In this document: positions 6,286 through 7,547 of the stretch, in pieces | Position numbering within the stretch: position 1 is the stretch's first letter | How the letters are laid out: the number at the start of each line of letters is the position of its first letter | NCBI GenBank assembly: GCA_900753095.1 | Contig: CAADXT010000077.1 | Span: 1-7,547, forward strand | Source of the DNA: Eggerthellaceae bacterium | GTDB lineage: Bacteria; Actinomycetota; Coriobacteriia; Coriobacteriales; Eggerthellaceae | Direction of reading: 5' to 3' | Length of the DNA: 7,547 nt | Notes under the pieces: model-generated | Told to the model about the DNA's origin: nothing | What the model saw: only the letters and a program-made list of their open reading frames with translations | Database searches by the model: none | Translations under genes and position numbers: made by a program

Positions 6286-6987
6286 GTGGTGGAACCTGCT
6301 CGCGAACTCAACCGTCATGCCGCTTCGGCAACCCATGCGCAAACGCATCTTGCCGAGCACCCAGGCCAGCTGGTTTGGATCTTCATGGGCATGTCGGTCG
6401 TGGGCCTTGCAGGCGAAACGTTGCAGCATCTTCTGGCTTTCGGCGAGCTGGAAAGCCGCGCCGGCTTCATCTGGGGTCCGTTTTCGCCCATCTACGGATT
6501 GGCAGCCGTGCTGCTAACCATGCTGTTAGAGCCTCTGCAAGACAAGGGTGTTCCCCTGCTGCTGGCGGTAAGCGCCGTGGTGGGCGGCAGCCTTGAGTAC
6601 TTTGCCAGCTGGGCCATGGAAACATTCTGGGGCGTGGTGGCGTGGAGCTACCTGAACATCCCCTTCAACTTCGACGGCCGCACCGACATATTCCACTGCC
6701 TTATCTGGGGCACCATCGGCGTGCTATGGGTAAAGGTTGGCTTACAACTATGCCAACGCATCTTCGACCGCGTGAACACCACGGGCACGCTGTATCGCGT
6801 GGCCACCGGCGCGCTTTCCCTTTTCATGGTGCTCGACATCGCCATGACCATCATCGTGCTGCTGCGCGCCGACGCTCGCACCGACGGCATCCCTCCGCAA
6901 AACCCCATCGAGCAGTTCTGTGACACGGCCTACCCCACCGACATGCTGCAGAAACGCTTCCACAACATGGGCGGGTTGGGGATGTAA
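6286..6987 (+). CDS. Putative ABC-transporter type IV (PF06541, CmpB-like) membrane protein
   Basis: The family is annotated as a putative ABC-transporter permease, but its substrate and partners are poorly defined. The 233-residue protein has a short hydrophilic N-terminus and about five hydrophobic segments (near 29-49, 62-81, 88-106, 132-157 and 169-193). Family signatures are GLAGET (40-45), the GPFSPIYG box (64-71), GGSLEYFASW (100-109) and IPFNFDGR (125-132) followed by a hydrophobic segment starting HCLIWG. The start is GTG at 6286 or 6289, supported by AAAGGA at 6275-6280; the first in-frame Met lies within the first helix, so a later start would damage it. No ATP-binding cassette gene is adjacent, so a transporter role is not supported by context. 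The stop codon lies inside an inverted repeat, and a 187-bp palindromic element begins 11 bp later. Confidence 0.88.
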   Translation: MVEPARELNRHAASATHAQTHLAEHPGQLVWIFMGMSVVGLAGETLQHLLAFGELESRAGFIWGPFSPIYGLAAVLLTMLLEPLQDKGVPLLLAVSAVVGGSLEYFASWAMETFWGVVAWSYLNIPFNFDGRTDIFHCLIWGTIGVLWVKVGLQLCQRIFDRVNTTGTLYRVATGALSLFMVLDIAMTIIVLLRADARTDGIPPQNPIEQFCDTAYPTDMLQKRFHNMGGLGM

Positions 6988-6998
6988 GCAAGCCCCAA
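6976..6998 (+). repeat. Inverted repeat across the stop codon of the PF06541 gene
   Basis: TTGGGG (6976-6981) pairs with CCCCAA (6993-6998), with the TAA stop in the 11-nt loop. The right arm touches the first base of the 187-bp element, so the two folds compete slightly. Confidence 0.45.
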
Positions 6999-7184
6999 TG
7001 GGCCGCAGAGGCGGGCGAGGCTGAGCCGAAACACCCATTCCGCTGTTTGAGAAGGCTCGTATTGCGAGCCTTCTCTGCATGCGCTGCATTGCTTCATGCA
7101 TTTAAAGAAGATTCGCTTTTTGCGAATCTATCAGGATTGGCGTTCAGAGTGTTTCTCTCAGCCTCGCCCGCCTCTGCGGCCCAT
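6998..7184. mobile_element. 187-bp palindromic element with perfect 28-bp terminal inverted repeats (MITE-like)
   Basis: Bases 6998-7025 and 7157-7184 are exact reverse complements over 28 bp (left arm starts ATGGGCCGCAGAGGCGGGCG). The helix continues inward with AAACAC (7029-7034)/GTGTTT (7149-7154) and CCATTCC (7035-7041)/GGATTGG (7134-7140, one mismatch). Three further hairpins fill the middle: 7049-7075 (11 bp), 7076-7100 (6 bp, TGCATG/CATGCA) and 7109-7129 (8 bp). Nearly the whole unit can fold into a multi-armed structure. It encodes no protein. A non-autonomous transposable element or intergenic palindromic repeat is the best reading; no clear target-site duplication is visible beyond the terminal AT. 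It may also end transcription of the PF06541 gene. Confidence 0.55.
7049..7075 (+). terminator. 11-bp perfect hairpin, possible terminator of the PF06541 gene
   Basis: GAGAAGGCTCG (7049-7059) and CGAGCCTTCTC (7065-7075) form an uninterrupted stem with a 5-nt loop, about 60 nt after the stop codon. Only a poor pyrimidine tract follows, so efficiency is uncertain. It is also an internal arm of the 187-bp element. Confidence 0.4.
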
Positions 7185-7341
7185 CGTGGCTACCGTTAAT
7201 TGGGGGCGCAGGAAGCATCTGCGCTTTCCAAACTCCCGCCCGTTGTTGCGCCTGAAAAATGCAGTTCCCAGGTTGGCGCGTTGCCAGGAGAAGCACTCTG
7301 GAAGCAATTTCAGCAAAAGCCTCTTTTCTGATGCAGGAGAC

Positions 7342-7369
7342 AAAAAAAGAAGCCCCTTCGGGCTTCTTT
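7342..7369 (-). terminator. Strong rho-independent terminator for a leftward transcript
   Basis: AAAGAAGCCC (7346-7355) pairs with GGGCTTCTTT (7360-7369) around a 4-nt loop. Read leftwards, the stem runs into seven consecutive U (7342-7348). Read rightwards, the tail TTCTTTAATG is weaker but could still work, so it may be bidirectional. It implies a minus-strand transcript entering from the right edge. Confidence 0.75.
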
Positions 7370-7547
7370 AATGAACTCGCTTCGCTGGACGAAACAGCGA
7401 GCGAGCCCTTAGCGAGTGCAGATGACGGGAAAGCGGACGCCAGGCGTGCTTCGACGTCCAGTCCGCTTGGACCGCCAGCTGCGCCACTAGGGGCTCGCGC
7501 AGCGTCATTGCGTTTCGTATGTCTTGCGCTGTTCGGAAGAACAGCGC
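7370..7547. other. Highly structured non-coding region at the right edge
   Basis: No recognisable gene. The minus strand is open for 59 codons from the right edge to a TAA at 7368-7370, which overlaps the terminator stem, but the translation is Arg/Leu/Ala-rich and matches no family I know. The DNA folds well: ACGAAAC (7389-7395)/GTTTCGT (7512-7518), 12 bp at 7401-7412/7487-7498, 8 bp at 7431-7438/7461-7468, an alternative hairpin at 7376-7405, and a 9-bp hairpin at 7526-7547. A non-coding RNA, a repeat element or a 3' UTR are all possible. Confidence 0.45.

Noticed and set aside
7368..7547. Minus-strand partial gene ending in TAA at the terminator
   Set aside because: Although open to the right edge and placed against a terminator, its 59 codons show no recognisable domain and lower GC at third positions than the neighbours appear to have. 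The DNA is better explained by its palindromes. Not excluded if the sequence beyond the edge continues as a real gene.

Overview
The window looks like chromosomal DNA from a high-GC Gram-positive bacterium. The protein families and codon bias fit class Coriobacteriia (Eggerthellaceae-like) best. This is an inference from style: there is no rRNA or other phylogenetic marker in the window. No phage, transposase, CRISPR array, toxin-antitoxin pair or tRNA is visible.

Layout. (1) 2-817, +: the C-terminal part of a LytR-CpsA-Psr (LCP) glycopolymer transferase, cut by the left edge. (2) 818-1047: a hairpin-rich spacer. (3) 1048-1680, +: a CpsB/YwqE-type PHP-domain tyrosine phosphatase. (4) 1704-3035, -: a CNNM/CBS/CorC membrane protein, convergent with cpsB and separated from it by only 23 bp. 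(5) 3036-4015: about 980 bp without a convincing gene but with several inverted and direct repeats. (6) 4016-5455, +: a membrane-anchored serine hydrolase of the class A beta-lactamase/transpeptidase-like fold, with a long acidic cytoplasmic N-terminus. (7) 5456-6285: about 830 bp of non-coding DNA with a 30-nt motif present three times. (8) 6286-6987, +: a PF06541 putative ABC-transporter type IV (CmpB-like) membrane protein. (9) 6988-7547: no convincing gene, but extremely structured DNA, including a 187-bp element with perfect 28-bp terminal inverted repeats, a strong terminator for a leftward transcript, and a nested palindrome of about 130 bp.

Functional picture. The LCP plus CpsB pair resembles the cpsA-cpsB start of Gram-positive capsule loci: LCP attaches glycopolymers to peptidoglycan, and CpsB removes phosphate from the tyrosine kinase that controls polymer synthesis. 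The serine hydrolase is also a likely envelope protein. The CNNM-family protein (probable ion transport) and the PF06541 protein are separate membrane genes with no clear link to the pair.

The coding part is ordinary. The unusual content is in the long spacers. The best candidate for something undescribed is the four-armed 187-bp element at 6998-7184, with the neighbouring palindrome at 7389-7518 and the three-copy motif at 5541-5729.
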